Shown piece by piece: positions 55,550 to 64,000 of a stretch of 64,000 nt of DNA. The first letter of the stretch is position 1, and each line of letters starts with the position of its first letter. The notes under the pieces were generated by a model. The model did no database searches. It saw only the letters and a program-made list of their open reading frames with translations, and was not told where the DNA came from. The stretch comes from Candidatus Neomarinimicrobiota bacterium (GTDB lineage Bacteria > Fidelibacterota > Marinisomatia > SCGC-AAA003-L08 > TS1B11). Position numbers and translations under genes: made by a program. The stretch lies in the NCBI GenBank assembly GCA_022560655.1, contig JADFSS010000001.1, positions 1 to 64,000 on the forward strand, read 5' to 3'.

Positions 55550-57144
55550 CAGGCTCCGCTCCCCACGAATTGGCCCTTCAGGCCCAGTCTAAAGCGCGTG
55601 GCCTGGCTGTAGGCCGGGATGGTGTGATTAATCTTCCAGGTTACGTCACCGGTAAACGTGTAGAGACTGCCCTCGCCGGTGAGCAGGCGGCTCAGCTCGG
55701 CCACCACCAGCCAGTCGGCCCGCGCCTCCCCCTGGAGCTGCCTGGCCGGCTGGAGCCACTGCACCAGTCCTTGGTCGTTGGTAACGGTGCCTTCCCGCTC
55801 ATAGGGTCCGGCAATAGGCAAGACCAGGTCAGCCCTATCCGTTACGGCAGATGCGTTGCTGGCCAGGACCACCTTGAAGGCCGCTGCGCGGAGCAGTTTG
55901 TCCATGTCGCTGGTGATTTTTGCCCGGCCATCGGCGTCCATGATCAGTAGCACCCCGACGTCCCGCAGCAGTGACCGCGGGCCTGCGGCCAAATTGGGAA
56001 CGACGTCCCGGACCCCCCGCTGATTGCCGCCCCTGTCTGCGCTGATGCGGAAGCCGGAGGGGAACACCTGTTCCGTGCCGCGTTCCACCGGAATAAGGGC
56101 GATATTCTTTTTCTCCGAGAGCCGCTGCAGCAGCTGGCCCAGCAGAAAATTGCTCTCGTTGGGCAAAGTTCCCGACGCTAGAGCCCGTACGCCCTCAGGA
56201 CCTCCATGCTCGCCGATCTTGTCTGCCACCAGCTGGTAGGCCTGCTCCCAGCTAATCTCCGACCACTGCTCACCATCACGCAGCTGGGGCGCTGTGATGG
56301 GATCGTCCTCATATTTATGAAATGCGTAGCGCCCAATGTCACAGATAAAGTGCCCGTTGGCCTGCTCGTTCTCCCGGCTGACGATACGATGAATACGGTC
56401 TCCGGCGGCATCGACAGTCATGCTGCACCCGGAGGTGCATTCCGTGCACACCGTGGGCGTGTTGGACAGGTGCCATACGCGGGTGGTGTGCATGTAATCC
56501 TTGAGCAGCAGGGCACCCACCGGACAGATGTCGGCCACGTTGCCCGCCAGAAGGTTGGAAAGTGGCGCGTCATCGAACACGGCAATCCTGCTGGTGTTGC
56601 CCCGTTCCTCAACATACAGTTCATCGGTGCCGGTGACCTCCCGGGTAAAACGGACACAGCGGGTGCACATGATGCACCGGTTGTAGTTAATGACCACGCC
56701 AGCGCCCAGCTCCGTTCCGGCCCGGATACGCTTATCCTCGACAAATCGGCTCACGGCGCTGCCGTGTTTGAAGGCATAATCCTGGAGGAAGCACTCGCCG
56801 GCCTGATCGCATACGGGGCAGTCCAGCGGATGGTTGATCAGCAGGAACTCCAGCACCAGTTTCCGGGCCGCTAAGGCTTTTTCTGTCTTGGTGTGCACCA
56901 CCATATCGAAGCGGCCATCAATTTTCTTTTCTTCAGGCAGTTCCCCTACCGGCGTCGAACAAGAGGTTTGCAGCTTGGGCAAGCCCTCGATTTCCACCAT
57001 GCACATTCTGCAGCTGCCTACCACCGACAGAGCCGGATGGTAGCAGTAGTAAGGAATCTCGAGGCCGGCTTCCAGTGCCGCAGCCAATACGTTTGTGCCG
57101 GCAGCGACTTGCAGCTCGTGTTCGTCAATCTTAAGCAGTGGCAC
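55549..57144 (-). CDS. nuoG: NADH-quinone oxidoreductase subunit G, short form
   Basis: Subunit G of about 531 residues, from GTG at 57144 (GGAG about ten bases upstream, overlapping nuoF by 14 nt). N-terminal [2Fe-2S] ligands (about Cys34, 45, 48, 62), HPLDCPVCDQAGEC for the next clusters, CIMCTRCVRFTREV, and a further CTECTSGCS...C set matching the N7-type ligands. The C-terminal molybdopterin-oxidoreductase-like domain is much shorter than in E. coli (about 908 residues in total). The frame is intact up to nuoH, so this is a short form, not a broken gene. Confidence 0.93.
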   Translation of the reverse strand: MPLLKIDEHELQVAAGTNVLAAALEAGLEIPYYCYHPALSVVGSCRMCMVEIEGLPKLQTSCSTPVGELPEEKKIDGRFDMVVHTKTEKALAARKLVLEFLLINHPLDCPVCDQAGECFLQDYAFKHGSAVSRFVEDKRIRAGTELGAGVVINYNRCIMCTRCVRFTREVTGTDELYVEERGNTSRIAVFDDAPLSNLLAGNVADICPVGALLLKDYMHTTRVWHLSNTPTVCTECTSGCSMTVDAAGDRIHRIVSRENEQANGHFICDIGRYAFHKYEDDPITAPQLRDGEQWSEISWEQAYQLVADKIGEHGGPEGVRALASGTLPNESNFLLGQLLQRLSEKKNIALIPVERGTEQVFPSGFRISADRGGNQRGVRDVVPNLAAGPRSLLRDVGVLLIMDADGRAKITSDMDKLLRAAAFKVVLASNASAVTDRADLVLPIAGPYEREGTVTNDQGLVQWLQPARQLQGEARADWLVVAELSRLLTGEGSLYTFTGDVTWKINHTIPAYSQATRFRLGLKGQFVGSGA

Positions 57145-58465
57145 TGGTGAGCGCTCCGGCAACAGCCTGCCGGGAATCAGCTGGCAGGTAGGCTTCGAAT
57201 TCGTCACGGAACTTTTCAACGAACGCCCGCACCGGCCAGCTCACTGCCTCGCCGAACGGGCAGATAGTCTTGCCGAAACTGCCCTGCGAAAAGTCGATGA
57301 GCCCGCCGATATTGTCAGCAACCGAGAGAATCAGGTCGATATCCTCGGCCCGCCCCTGGCCCTGGGTCAGGCGCTGCAAAATCTGGGTAAGCCAGGTGGT
57401 CCCTTCACGGCAAGGCGTGCACTGCCCGCACGACTCGTGGGCGTAAAAGCGGGCCACATTCAGGCAGACCTGCACCATGTCGGCAGTCTCATCCAGCACG
57501 ATGATACCCGCTGAGCCAAGCATACTTCCCGCAGCCTTCACCGAGGGGAAGTCCATGGGCAGATCCTGCGCCTCGGCGGCCGTGAGAATCGGTGCTGAAC
57601 TCCCGCCGGGGATGACCGCCTTGAGCTGGCGTCCCTGGGGGAGACCACCGCCATGTTCGTGGATTAACTCGGTCAGGCTGGTGCCCATGGGACGCTCTAC
57701 CACGCCCGGTTTGCGGACGTGCCCACTGAGACAGTAGAGCTTGGGGCCCGGGCTATCGGGGGTGGCACCCAGGGCGCGAAACCAATCGGCCCCGTGGGCA
57801 ATGATATGTGGCAGATTGGCTAAAGTCTCCACGTTGTTGACCACCGTAGGGCAGCGCAGATAGCCCTCGACGGCCGGGAAGGGGGGCTTGATGCGCGGCC
57901 AGCCCCGTTTGCCCTCCAACGATTCGATGAGCGCCATCTCCTCACCGCAGATATAGGCGCCGGCGCCGCGGTGGACAATGATGTCCAGGTTGTACTGGCT
58001 CCCGAATATGCCCTTGCCCAAAATATTGCTGACCTGGCATTCGTTGATGGCCGTCTCCAGCAGGCGCGCCTCCTTGACGAATTCCCCCCTGATGTAAATG
58101 AAGGCCAGGTGGCAATCGATAGCCTTGCTGGCAATAATCATCCCGTCGATGATCTGGTGTGGGTTGTGATTGATGAGCAGGCGGTCCTTGAAGGTGCCTG
58201 GTTCACTCTCATCGGCATTGAGAATCAGGTACCTGGGCTTGGGATTGTCCTTGGGGATGAAGCTCCACTTCACGCCTGTGGGGAAGCCGGCCCCACCGCG
58301 GCCCTGTAGCTGCGAACCTTTGACCACGTCAATGATTTCTTCCGAGCTCATCTCCAGCACAGCCTTGCGGGCGGCGCGGTAACCTTCGTGGGTCTGGTAG
58401 TAGTCCAGCGTATAGGATCCCGGTTCTCCCAGGTGCCTGGTCAGAATGGGCTGGAAAACGTTCAT
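57131..58465 (-). CDS. nuoF: NADH-quinone oxidoreductase subunit F
   Basis: Subunit F, 444 residues, the NADH-oxidising flavoprotein. NADH-binding GRGGAGFPTG, FMN-binding GAGAYICGEEMALIES and the [4Fe-4S] N3 motif ESCGQCTPCREG with a distal cysteine in KTICPFGEA are all present. ATG at 58465 overlaps the nuoE stop as ATGA. Confidence 0.97.
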   Translation of the reverse strand: MNVFQPILTRHLGEPGSYTLDYYQTHEGYRAARKAVLEMSSEEIIDVVKGSQLQGRGGAGFPTGVKWSFIPKDNPKPRYLILNADESEPGTFKDRLLINHNPHQIIDGMIIASKAIDCHLAFIYIRGEFVKEARLLETAINECQVSNILGKGIFGSQYNLDIIVHRGAGAYICGEEMALIESLEGKRGWPRIKPPFPAVEGYLRCPTVVNNVETLANLPHIIAHGADWFRALGATPDSPGPKLYCLSGHVRKPGVVERPMGTSLTELIHEHGGGLPQGRQLKAVIPGGSSAPILTAAEAQDLPMDFPSVKAAGSMLGSAGIIVLDETADMVQVCLNVARFYAHESCGQCTPCREGTTWLTQILQRLTQGQGRAEDIDLILSVADNIGGLIDFSQGSFGKTICPFGEAVSWPVRAFVEKFRDEFEAYLPADSRQAVAGALTSATA

Positions 58466-58935
58466 GTCAGCTTGTCCAGAATGCGGTCCAGCTTGTCCCG
58501 GGTGACCTTTTCGTAATAGTCATCATTAATCTGCACGACCGGCGCCGTACCGCATGAACCCAGGCACTCCACCGTGCGTAGCGTGTAGCGCCCGTCGGGC
58601 GTGGTCTCCGCCGGTTGGATGTGCAGTTTGCCGGACAGATGGGTCACCAAATCATCGGCACCGGCCAGGCTGCAGGAAAGGGTTTGGCATACCTGCAACA
58701 TGTACTTGCCCCGGGGACGGGTGTAGAACAAGGAGTAGAACGATACGGTATCCATCAGCAGAGCGGGAGCCATGTCAAGCACCGCCGCCAAGGCCTTGAT
58801 GGTAGCGCTGGAGAGATAGCCTTCCTGGCTCTGTGCCAGGTGCAGCGCCGGCAGCGCCACGGAACGCTTGTCGGGATACTGATTAAGCAGCGCATCGAAA
58901 CGCTTCTGGCGCTCCGGGGTAAAGGCGAAACTCAC
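58462..58935 (-). CDS. nuoE: NADH-quinone oxidoreductase subunit E
   Basis: Subunit E, 157 residues, thioredoxin-like fold with the [2Fe-2S] N1a ligands in VCQTLSCSLAG and VECLGSCGTAPVVQIND. It partners NuoF at the NADH end. The start is GTG at 58935, overlapping the nuoD stop as GTGA. Confidence 0.96.
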   Translation of the reverse strand: MSFAFTPERQKRFDALLNQYPDKRSVALPALHLAQSQEGYLSSATIKALAAVLDMAPALLMDTVSFYSLFYTRPRGKYMLQVCQTLSCSLAGADDLVTHLSGKLHIQPAETTPDGRYTLRTVECLGSCGTAPVVQINDDYYEKVTRDKLDRILDKLT

Positions 58936-60131
58936 CGGTCCAGCTCGCCAGCGATGATATTCAGGCTGCCCAGAATCGCCACGGCATCCGCCACCATCAT
59001 GCCCCGCATCATCGTCTCGAAGGCGGAATAGTTGATGAATGAGGGTGGCCGGGTGCGAACACGGTAGGGTTCACGTTTCCCGGCGCTCACAATGAAGTAG
59101 CCCAGCTCGCCGTTGGGGCTCTCCGTAGGGACATAGACTTCTCCCGTCGGTGGGGTGAAACCCCGATTTTCCATGGTGATCATGAAATGGTAAATGAGGG
59201 CCTCCATAGAGTTAAAGATATCGTTCCGCGGGGGGATGATGGCTTTGCTGTCGGCATCCACGTTCACGGGTCCAGCGGGGAGTTTCTCCAAAACCTGGCG
59301 ACAAATTTTCAGGCTCTCGTCGACCTCGTAAAGGCGCATGAGATAGCGGTCGTAGACATCACCATTCTGGCCAACAATCACGTCAAAATCAAAATCCTCA
59401 TAGCTGGAGTAAGGCTCCTGGATGCGCAGGTCGTAATCCACGCCGGCGGCGCGGGCGATAGGCCCGGTGAGGCCATAGGAGATGGCATCCTCCTTGCTGA
59501 TCACTCCAATGCCACGGGAACGGTCAAGCCAGATGCGGTTATGGGTGAGTAGACCGTCGATCTCTTTGATGGTGGCAGGAATCCCGTCCAGAAGCTGGCC
59601 GGCGGCCGCAACGAATTCCGGAGGCACATCACGCATCAACCCTCCAACCCGGGTATAACTGGTGGTCAGCCGTGCCCCGCAGACCTGCTCAAACAGATCG
59701 TAGACCATTTCCCTTGTACGAAAGGCGTAGAGGAACACTGTGAAGGCCCCGATATCCACCGCTTGCATGCCGATCGCCAGGAGGTGATCCGCGATGCGCG
59801 AGAGCTCGCACATAAATACGCGGATGTACTGGGCACGGGGCGGCACTTCCAGGTCCAGCAGCTTCTCGGCTGCCAGCGCGAACGCCACGTTGTTACACAT
59901 GGGCGAGATATACTGCATGCGATCGGTTATGGTGACGTACTGGTTGTAGTCCAGGTGCTCGGCCAGCTTTTCAAAGCCTGAGTGCAGGTAGCCGATTTCG
60001 GGCGTGACCTTGGTGACCAGCTCGCCGTCCAGTTCCATCAGCAGTCGCAGGGTCCCGTGGGTGGACGGGTGCGACGGGCCAAAGTTCAGGACCATGGTTT
60101 CCGTGCTGAGCTGCTGGGCTTCCAGCGTCAT
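58932..60131 (-). CDS. nuoD: NADH-quinone oxidoreductase subunit D
   Basis: Subunit D, about 399 residues from the ATG at 60131 (overlap ATGA with nuoC). The quinone-binding loop NFGPSHPSTHG holds the conserved histidine, with GYLHSGFEKLAE and the C-terminal DPVLGELDR-like end (IIAGELDR). It is homologous to NiFe hydrogenase large subunits but lacks the metal cysteines, as expected for complex I. NuoC is a separate gene here, not fused as in E. coli. Confidence 0.97.
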   Translation of the reverse strand: MTLEAQQLSTETMVLNFGPSHPSTHGTLRLLMELDGELVTKVTPEIGYLHSGFEKLAEHLDYNQYVTITDRMQYISPMCNNVAFALAAEKLLDLEVPPRAQYIRVFMCELSRIADHLLAIGMQAVDIGAFTVFLYAFRTREMVYDLFEQVCGARLTTSYTRVGGLMRDVPPEFVAAAGQLLDGIPATIKEIDGLLTHNRIWLDRSRGIGVISKEDAISYGLTGPIARAAGVDYDLRIQEPYSSYEDFDFDVIVGQNGDVYDRYLMRLYEVDESLKICRQVLEKLPAGPVNVDADSKAIIPPRNDIFNSMEALIYHFMITMENRGFTPPTGEVYVPTESPNGELGYFIVSAGKREPYRVRTRPPSFINYSAFETMMRGMMVADAVAILGSLNIIAGELDR

Positions 60132-60667
60132 TCGAAAGCTTTCCCCGCCTTCCAACGGCTGCCAATGGAGCGCTCCACGACGGGAAAATTGTCGCGTTCT
60201 CCGCGGCCCTGCAGCGGATAGTCTTTGCGCAGTGGATGGTGGATGAAGTCATCAGGATTCATGATGCGCACGAGGTTGGGGTGCCCGGCAAACTCGATTC
60301 CGAAGAGATCGTAAACCTCCCGCTCCAGCCAGTCCGCCGTCTTCCACAGGGATACAGCCGACGGGAGGCTGGGATGCTCCTCCTCCACCCAGGCCCGCAC
60401 GACGATGCGCCGCGCCTCGTACTGGTTAAGCAGATGATAGACGACCGCATAGCGGGCGTGTCCGGCCAGCTCCAGATGGTCCACGGCAGTGACGTCCGCC
60501 AGAAAGTTAAACGCGAAACGGGGGTCGGATTTGAGGGTGCGCAACAGTTCCAGCACAGCGGCGCCCTTTATATGGACTGTCAGCATGCCCCTAAAAGAGG
60601 TGAGCTCCAGGAAGGATTCGGGGAATTTATCCTTGAGCACATGGCTGAGCTGATCCTGGGGCAGCAT
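60128..60667 (-). CDS. nuoC: NADH-quinone oxidoreductase subunit C
   Basis: Subunit C, 179 residues, 30-kDa subunit family: ADVTAVDHLE, WKTADWLEREVYDLFGIEFAGHPNLVRIMNP and RKDYPLQG are diagnostic. Start ATG at 60667, four bases after the nuoB stop; an upstream open stretch overlaps nuoB. Confidence 0.95.
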   Translation of the reverse strand: MLPQDQLSHVLKDKFPESFLELTSFRGMLTVHIKGAAVLELLRTLKSDPRFAFNFLADVTAVDHLELAGHARYAVVYHLLNQYEARRIVVRAWVEEEHPSLPSAVSLWKTADWLEREVYDLFGIEFAGHPNLVRIMNPDDFIHHPLRKDYPLQGRGERDNFPVVERSIGSRWKAGKAFE

Positions 60668-60671
60668 GGGC

Positions 60672-61175
60672 TCAGGTCTCCGCAGGGGCGTCGGACGGCT
60701 GGTAATGGGTGAGTGAATCGCCCTCAATGAGCCGCTGGATCAGCATAAGCCCGTCCAGCACCGCCTCAGGCCGTGGCGGACACCCGGGCAGGTAGACATC
60801 CACGGGGAGGAAGTGGTCGATCCCCTGGATCACGCTGTAGGTGTCAAATACGCCCCCGCTGGAGGCGCAGGCCCCCATGGAGATGACCCACTTGGGCTCG
60901 GGCATCTGCTCATAAATACGTGTCAGGACCGGCATCATTTTGATGCTGATGCGCCCCGCGACGATCAGCAGGTCGGACTGTCGCGGCGAGAACCGGATGG
61001 CCTCCGCACCGAAGCGCGCTATGTCGTGACGCGAGGTCATCGCCGACATGAACTCGATTCCGCAGCAGGCGGTACCGAACGGCATGGGCCAAAGGGAGTT
61101 CTTGCGCGCCCAGTTGACAAAATTGTCCAGCCGAGTGGTGACCCATTCACCCTTGCCGGATTGTTCTATTCCCAA
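60672..61175 (-). CDS. nuoB: NADH-quinone oxidoreductase subunit B
   Basis: Subunit B, 167 residues, carrying cluster N2 next to the quinone site: adjacent cysteines in TACCGIEFM (about 37 and 38), then [10 protein letters not shown] and PGCPPRPEA. The start is TTG at 61175, overlapping the nuoA stop by 10 nt; the resulting N-terminus fits the family. Confidence 0.96.
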   Translation of the reverse strand: MGIEQSGKGEWVTTRLDNFVNWARKNSLWPMPFGTACCGIEFMSAMTSRHDIARFGAEAIRFSPRQSDLLIVAGRISIKMMPVLTRIYEQMPEPKWVISMGACASSGGVFDTYSVIQGIDHFLPVDVYLPGCPPRPEAVLDGLMLIQRLIEGDSLTHYQPSDAPAET

Positions 61176-61531
61176 TCGAAGACCCCCTTGCGCCAGACGT
61201 AGACAAACCCGATGACCAGAACCGCCATGAAGAAAAGCATTTCGTATAGGATAAACGGGCTGTGGACCACCAAATCTCTGAAGACCACGGCCCAGGGGAA
61301 CAGAAAGACAACTTCGATATCAAAGATAATGAACACGAGACCCACGATAAAGTAGCGCACGCTCAAGCGCGACCGGTTGGGCGAGGCCGCATCCAGTCCC
61401 GATTCGTAGGGCATGAGCTTCTCCTTGAGCTTCACTTTGGGCCCGATGAGATGGGTCAGCCCGAGACCGCCCAGAGCCATGCCGGCGGCCAGGACGAAAA
61501 CAAATACAATTGGAACGTAATCACTCAGCAC
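61166..61531 (-). CDS. nuoA: NADH-quinone oxidoreductase subunit A
   Basis: Subunit A, 121 residues, three membrane segments, with the conserved loop [20 protein letters not shown] and [13 protein letters not shown]. It shapes the quinone-pump connection. The start is GTG at 61531. It follows a hotdog thioesterase gene by 22 nt. Confidence 0.96.
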   Translation of the reverse strand: MLSDYVPIVFVFVLAAGMALGGLGLTHLIGPKVKLKEKLMPYESGLDAASPNRSRLSVRYFIVGLVFIIFDIEVVFLFPWAVVFRDLVVHSPFILYEMLFFMAVLVIGFVYVWRKGVFDWE

Positions 61532-61553
61532 GATGCTACAGCCTTCTCGGTCA

Positions 61554-62063
61554 CTAGGTGGTGGCCTTCAACTCCCTGACGCGCCTTTCGCGGCGCAGTT
61601 TAGCCTCCCGGTACCGGCGCTTTTCCTCCTCCGTACCGGGCACCACTTTGGGCACCTGAGTGGGCCGCCCTTTCTCGTCGAGGGCCACAAAGGTTAGATA
61701 GCCTGAGCTGGTGTGCCGCCGGAGGCCCGTAAGGGGCTGCTCTGCGTCAACGCGCACGCCCACTTCCATGGAGGTCCTATCGGTGTAATTTACCGACGCC
61801 CGCAGCGACATCAATTCCCCAACTTTGACGGGGTTGCGAAAACTCAGGTGATCCACGCCAACCGTCACCACCACTTTACGGCAGTGGCGCGTGGCCGCCA
61901 TAGCGGCGCACATGTCCATGAGGTGCATCACCTTGCCGCCGAGCACGTTTCCGAGCACGTTGGCGTCATTGGGCAATACCCATTCATTCATCTCCACCTG
62001 GGACTCGGCGGCGGGTCGGTCCGGGGATTGGGGCGCGGGCGGGGTTACTCCCGGGCGTGCCAT
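61554..62063 (-). CDS. Acyl-CoA thioesterase, hotdog fold (YciA/BFIT type)
   Basis: About 169 residues from the ATG at 62063. It has the hotdog segment LPNDANVLGNVLGGKVMHLMDMCAA and VGVDHLSFRNPVKVGELM, characteristic of YciA-like acyl-CoA thioesterases. The N-terminal 20 or so residues are Pro/Ala-rich and the C-terminus is highly charged (EEEKRRYREAKLRRERR). It sits between the second nuoN and nuoA; a role in respiration is not known. Confidence 0.87.
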   Translation of the reverse strand: MARPGVTPPAPQSPDRPAAESQVEMNEWVLPNDANVLGNVLGGKVMHLMDMCAAMAATRHCRKVVVTVGVDHLSFRNPVKVGELMSLRASVNYTDRTSMEVGVRVDAEQPLTGLRRHTSSGYLTFVALDEKGRPTQVPKVVPGTEEEKRRYREAKLRRERRVRELKATT

Positions 62064-62091
62064 GCTAGCACCAGGCTGGACAGCGGCGGGC

Positions 62092-63582
62092 TCACATACC
62101 CCGGTTGAAGAAGACCAGGGAGGACTGTACAAAGTTCAGCAAGGGGACCCAGTAGACGCCCAGAAGCAGTGTCGGCACCAGCATCGCCAGGATGGTGCCG
62201 GTGAGCGCCGGATGATCGGAGATTCGTTCGGAGGTGGGCTCTCCGTCCAGAAACATGACCTTGATAATCCGAATGTAGTAGTACAGCGAGATCACGGTGT
62301 TGATCACGCCCACCACCGCCAACCACCAGAATCTCTGCGCCTCTATCAAGACGGCGAAGAGATAGATCTTGCCAACAAAACCGGCCGTGGGCGGCAAGCC
62401 GGTGAGGCTGAACATGAAAATCCCCATGGCCACGGCCACCAGCGGGGCCTGGAAGCCCAGTCCGCGCCACTCCTCTATCTCGTCGTAGCCATACCTGTTG
62501 TGAATAAAGATGGCCACCAGGAAGGCTCCCAAGTTCATAAACAGATAGACCACCAGGTAGAACATGATGGCCTTGACGGCGCTGGCATTGAGAATCGACA
62601 CGGCCATGAGCATATAGCCGGCGTGGGCAATGCTGGAGTAGGCCAGCATCCGTTTGACGCTGTCCTGTTGCAGGGCCAGAAGGTTTCCCACCGTCATCGT
62701 GGCCGCTGCAAACACGGCCATGAACAGGCCAAATTGCAGTCCCTCCACCGGCAGCCAGGTCCCCAGGTTGAGATCCGGACTGGCACCGAAGGCGATCCCC
62801 AGGACCCGCAGCGCCAGGGCAAAGCCGGCGGCTTTGGGCGCCACCGACAAATAGGCGGTAATTGTGGTGGGAGCGCCCTGGTACACGTCGGGCGTCCAGA
62901 AGTGGAAGGGCACCATGGAAATCTTGTAGCCGAAGCCCACCATAATCATCAGCAAGGCAACGGTGAGCGTCAGGTGAGCCTTTTCAGGAACAGTGGACAA
63001 TGCGGCCTGGACGTCAAAGATGTTGGTGGAGCCAGCCATCCCGAACAGCAGACTGAGGCCGTAGAGCATCACCCCTGATGAAAAGGCGCCATAGATCACA
63101 TACTTGAGTGAGGATTCGCTGGAAAGGGGACGGTCCTTGAGGAAACCTGCCAGAATAAAGGAGCCGATACTTACAATCTCGATGGACAGATAGATGATGA
63201 TCAGGTCCACGGCCGAAGCCATGAGAAACATCCCGAACAGTACCACCAGGATGAAGAGGTAGTACTCGTGCCGGGGATTGTTGTCCAGCTCCCGCGTGTA
63301 GGGAGAGACCAGGTAGATAACGGCGGTTGCCACCAGGAAAAGCCATTTGAAAAACTGGCTGAAAGGATCAATAGCCAGCGCGCCGTAGAATATGGCTTCC
63401 TCGGGAACATCCTGAAAGAGCAGGAACACCGCCGCCACCGCCAGCGCCCCCAGACTCAGCAGCCAGACGACCCGGCTGCGGCGACTCGGACTGATAAACA
63501 CATCGACCAGCACCGTCACGACAATGAAGACCGTCAGGACCAGCTCGGGAAGGAAATATCTCAGGCTTGGGAGGTTATCCAC
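62092..63582 (-). CDS. nuoN: NADH-quinone oxidoreductase subunit N, copy 2
   Basis: Second NuoN-type antiporter-like subunit (496 residues, about 14 membrane segments), clearly homologous to but different from copy 1. Key residues: glutamate in IYLSIEIVSIGSFILAGF and lysines in YKISMVPFHFWTPDVYQGAPTTI and APKAAGFALAL. The start is GTG at 63582 with GAGGA about seven bases upstream, 52 nt after the second nuoM. Confidence 0.92.
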   Translation of the reverse strand: MDNLPSLRYFLPELVLTVFIVVTVLVDVFISPSRRSRVVWLLSLGALAVAAVFLLFQDVPEEAIFYGALAIDPFSQFFKWLFLVATAVIYLVSPYTRELDNNPRHEYYLFILVVLFGMFLMASAVDLIIIYLSIEIVSIGSFILAGFLKDRPLSSESSLKYVIYGAFSSGVMLYGLSLLFGMAGSTNIFDVQAALSTVPEKAHLTLTVALLMIMVGFGYKISMVPFHFWTPDVYQGAPTTITAYLSVAPKAAGFALALRVLGIAFGASPDLNLGTWLPVEGLQFGLFMAVFAAATMTVGNLLALQQDSVKRMLAYSSIAHAGYMLMAVSILNASAVKAIMFYLVVYLFMNLGAFLVAIFIHNRYGYDEIEEWRGLGFQAPLVAVAMGIFMFSLTGLPPTAGFVGKIYLFAVLIEAQRFWWLAVVGVINTVISLYYYIRIIKVMFLDGEPTSERISDHPALTGTILAMLVPTLLLGVYWVPLLNFVQSSLVFFNRGM

Positions 63583-63634
63583 GCTCCGGTCCTCACTGGA
63601 CGCAGGTCAAAGGTCGTAGCAACAAACCGGGCGC

Positions 63635-64000
63635 CTACTGGACAGCCATTTGCAAAAGTGGAGCGAATGTTGCCACCAGCTGGTTCATGGTGGCCGATAT
63701 CACGTCCAGGACCGGACGTGGGTAGACGCCCAGGAAGAGCACGAGAGCCGCCAGGGGCGCCAGGAGGCCGATCTCGCGGGGCGACATGTCGCTGAGACCG
63801 GCCCATTTCTCATTGAGCTCACCAAAGAATATTCGCTGGAAGGCCCGCAGGAAGTAGGTGGCGTTCAACAGGATTCCCAGCGTGGCGATTATAGTAAGGG
63901 TGCGGAAAGCGCTGAAGCCGCCGATGAAGCACATGACCTCGCTGATGAACGCTGAGAGCGCGGGCAATCCCAATCCGGCGAAGAAGGCCAAGGCTACAAA
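63635..64000 (-). CDS. nuoM: NADH-quinone oxidoreductase subunit M, copy 2 (C-terminal part, cut by window edge)
   Basis: The frame is open to the right edge of the window, so only about 121 C-terminal residues are seen. The helix LGLPALSAFISEVMCFIGGF corresponds to LGLPGLNGFVGEFLIIVGSF of copy 1, and the end LGVYPRPVLDVISATMNQLV is typical of NuoM. The upstream genes cannot be seen. It is followed directly by the second nuoN, as an M-N pair. Confidence 0.88.
   Translation of the reverse strand, partial: FVALAFFAGLGLPALSAFISEVMCFIGGFSAFRTLTIIATLGILLNATYFLRAFQRIFFGELNEKWAGLSDMSPREIGLLAPLAALVLFLGVYPRPVLDVISATMNQLVATFAPLLQMAVQ

Noticed and set aside
55549-57144. nuoG as a truncated pseudogene.
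   Set aside because: The frame is intact, ends in an overlap with nuoH and keeps all iron-sulfur motifs; short NuoG forms are known.
61891-63078. Plus-strand open frame of about 395 codons opposite nuoN copy 2 and the thioesterase.
   Set aside because: Complement of a clear NuoN coding sequence; no domain or start signal.
1-64000. tRNA, rRNA, CRISPR arrays, transposases, integrases, toxin-antitoxin or defence systems.
   Set aside because: None recognised on either strand; the content is housekeeping, envelope and respiration.

Overview
The window reads as 64 kb of core chromosome from a diderm (Gram-negative-type) respiring bacterium. Every gene I can support lies on the minus strand, so transcription runs from high to low coordinates. 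The envelope genes (LolCDE, TamA/TamB, an Omp85 barrel, a lipoprotein with TPR repeats), a complete NADH:quinone oxidoreductase and a System I cytochrome c maturation set point to a diderm that respires through c-type cytochromes. An archaeal-type (type II) GAPDH, a fused homocysteine methyltransferase/MTHFR, the CxxxY form of CcmE and the gene neighbourhoods would fit a deep bacterial lineage, for example the FCB group such as Candidatus Neomarinimicrobiota (SAR406). That placement is inference only. I see no rRNA, tRNA, CRISPR array, insertion sequence or prophage.

Layout in the direction of transcription. (1) 64000-46157: respiratory block, with the end of a second nuoM, a second nuoN, a hotdog thioesterase, nuoA to nuoM in canonical order, a NhaD/CitMHS-type antiporter, a UspA protein and then nuoN. 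(2) 46160-36472: cofactor and metabolism genes: cobO, an unassigned small ORF, nrnA, dcd, ispH, pdxS-pdxT-dxs, a B12-dependent acyl-CoA mutase large subunit with isobutyryl-CoA-mutase-type residues, and a YbdK/GCS2 ligase. (3) 36319-30785: ccmE-F-H-(CcmI-like zinc ribbon)-A-B-C-D. (4) 30750-12614: a very compact run of type II GAPDH, MBL hydrolase, metH/metF fusion, tilS, hpt, ftsH, folP, cdaA, prfB (programmed +1 frameshift), lysS, lolC, lolE, lolD, clpC. (5) 12495-10588: dnaK behind its own leader with a long inverted repeat, closed by a clear intrinsic terminator. (6) 10478-4809: tamB-tamA. (7) 4586-1253: lipoprotein-MoxR-DUF58-BatD-like. (8) rmuC.

Genes are packed with 1-14 nt overlaps (ATGA, GTGA, TTGA, TAATG), so translational coupling is widespread and many real starts are GTG or TTG; I moved about twenty starts to match overlaps, ribosome binding sites and family N-termini. 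All gene-free stretches are shorter than 300 nt; the longest is 4587-4808, where I see only weak stem-loops. The points most worth a second look are the CxxxY CcmE with a Cys-Cys CcmH, the Phe/Gln substrate residues of the acyl-CoA mutase, the duplicated NuoM/NuoN pair with an antiporter inside the complex I locus, the inverted repeat between clpC and dnaK, and two unassigned small ORFs (45359-45556 and 53855-53938).
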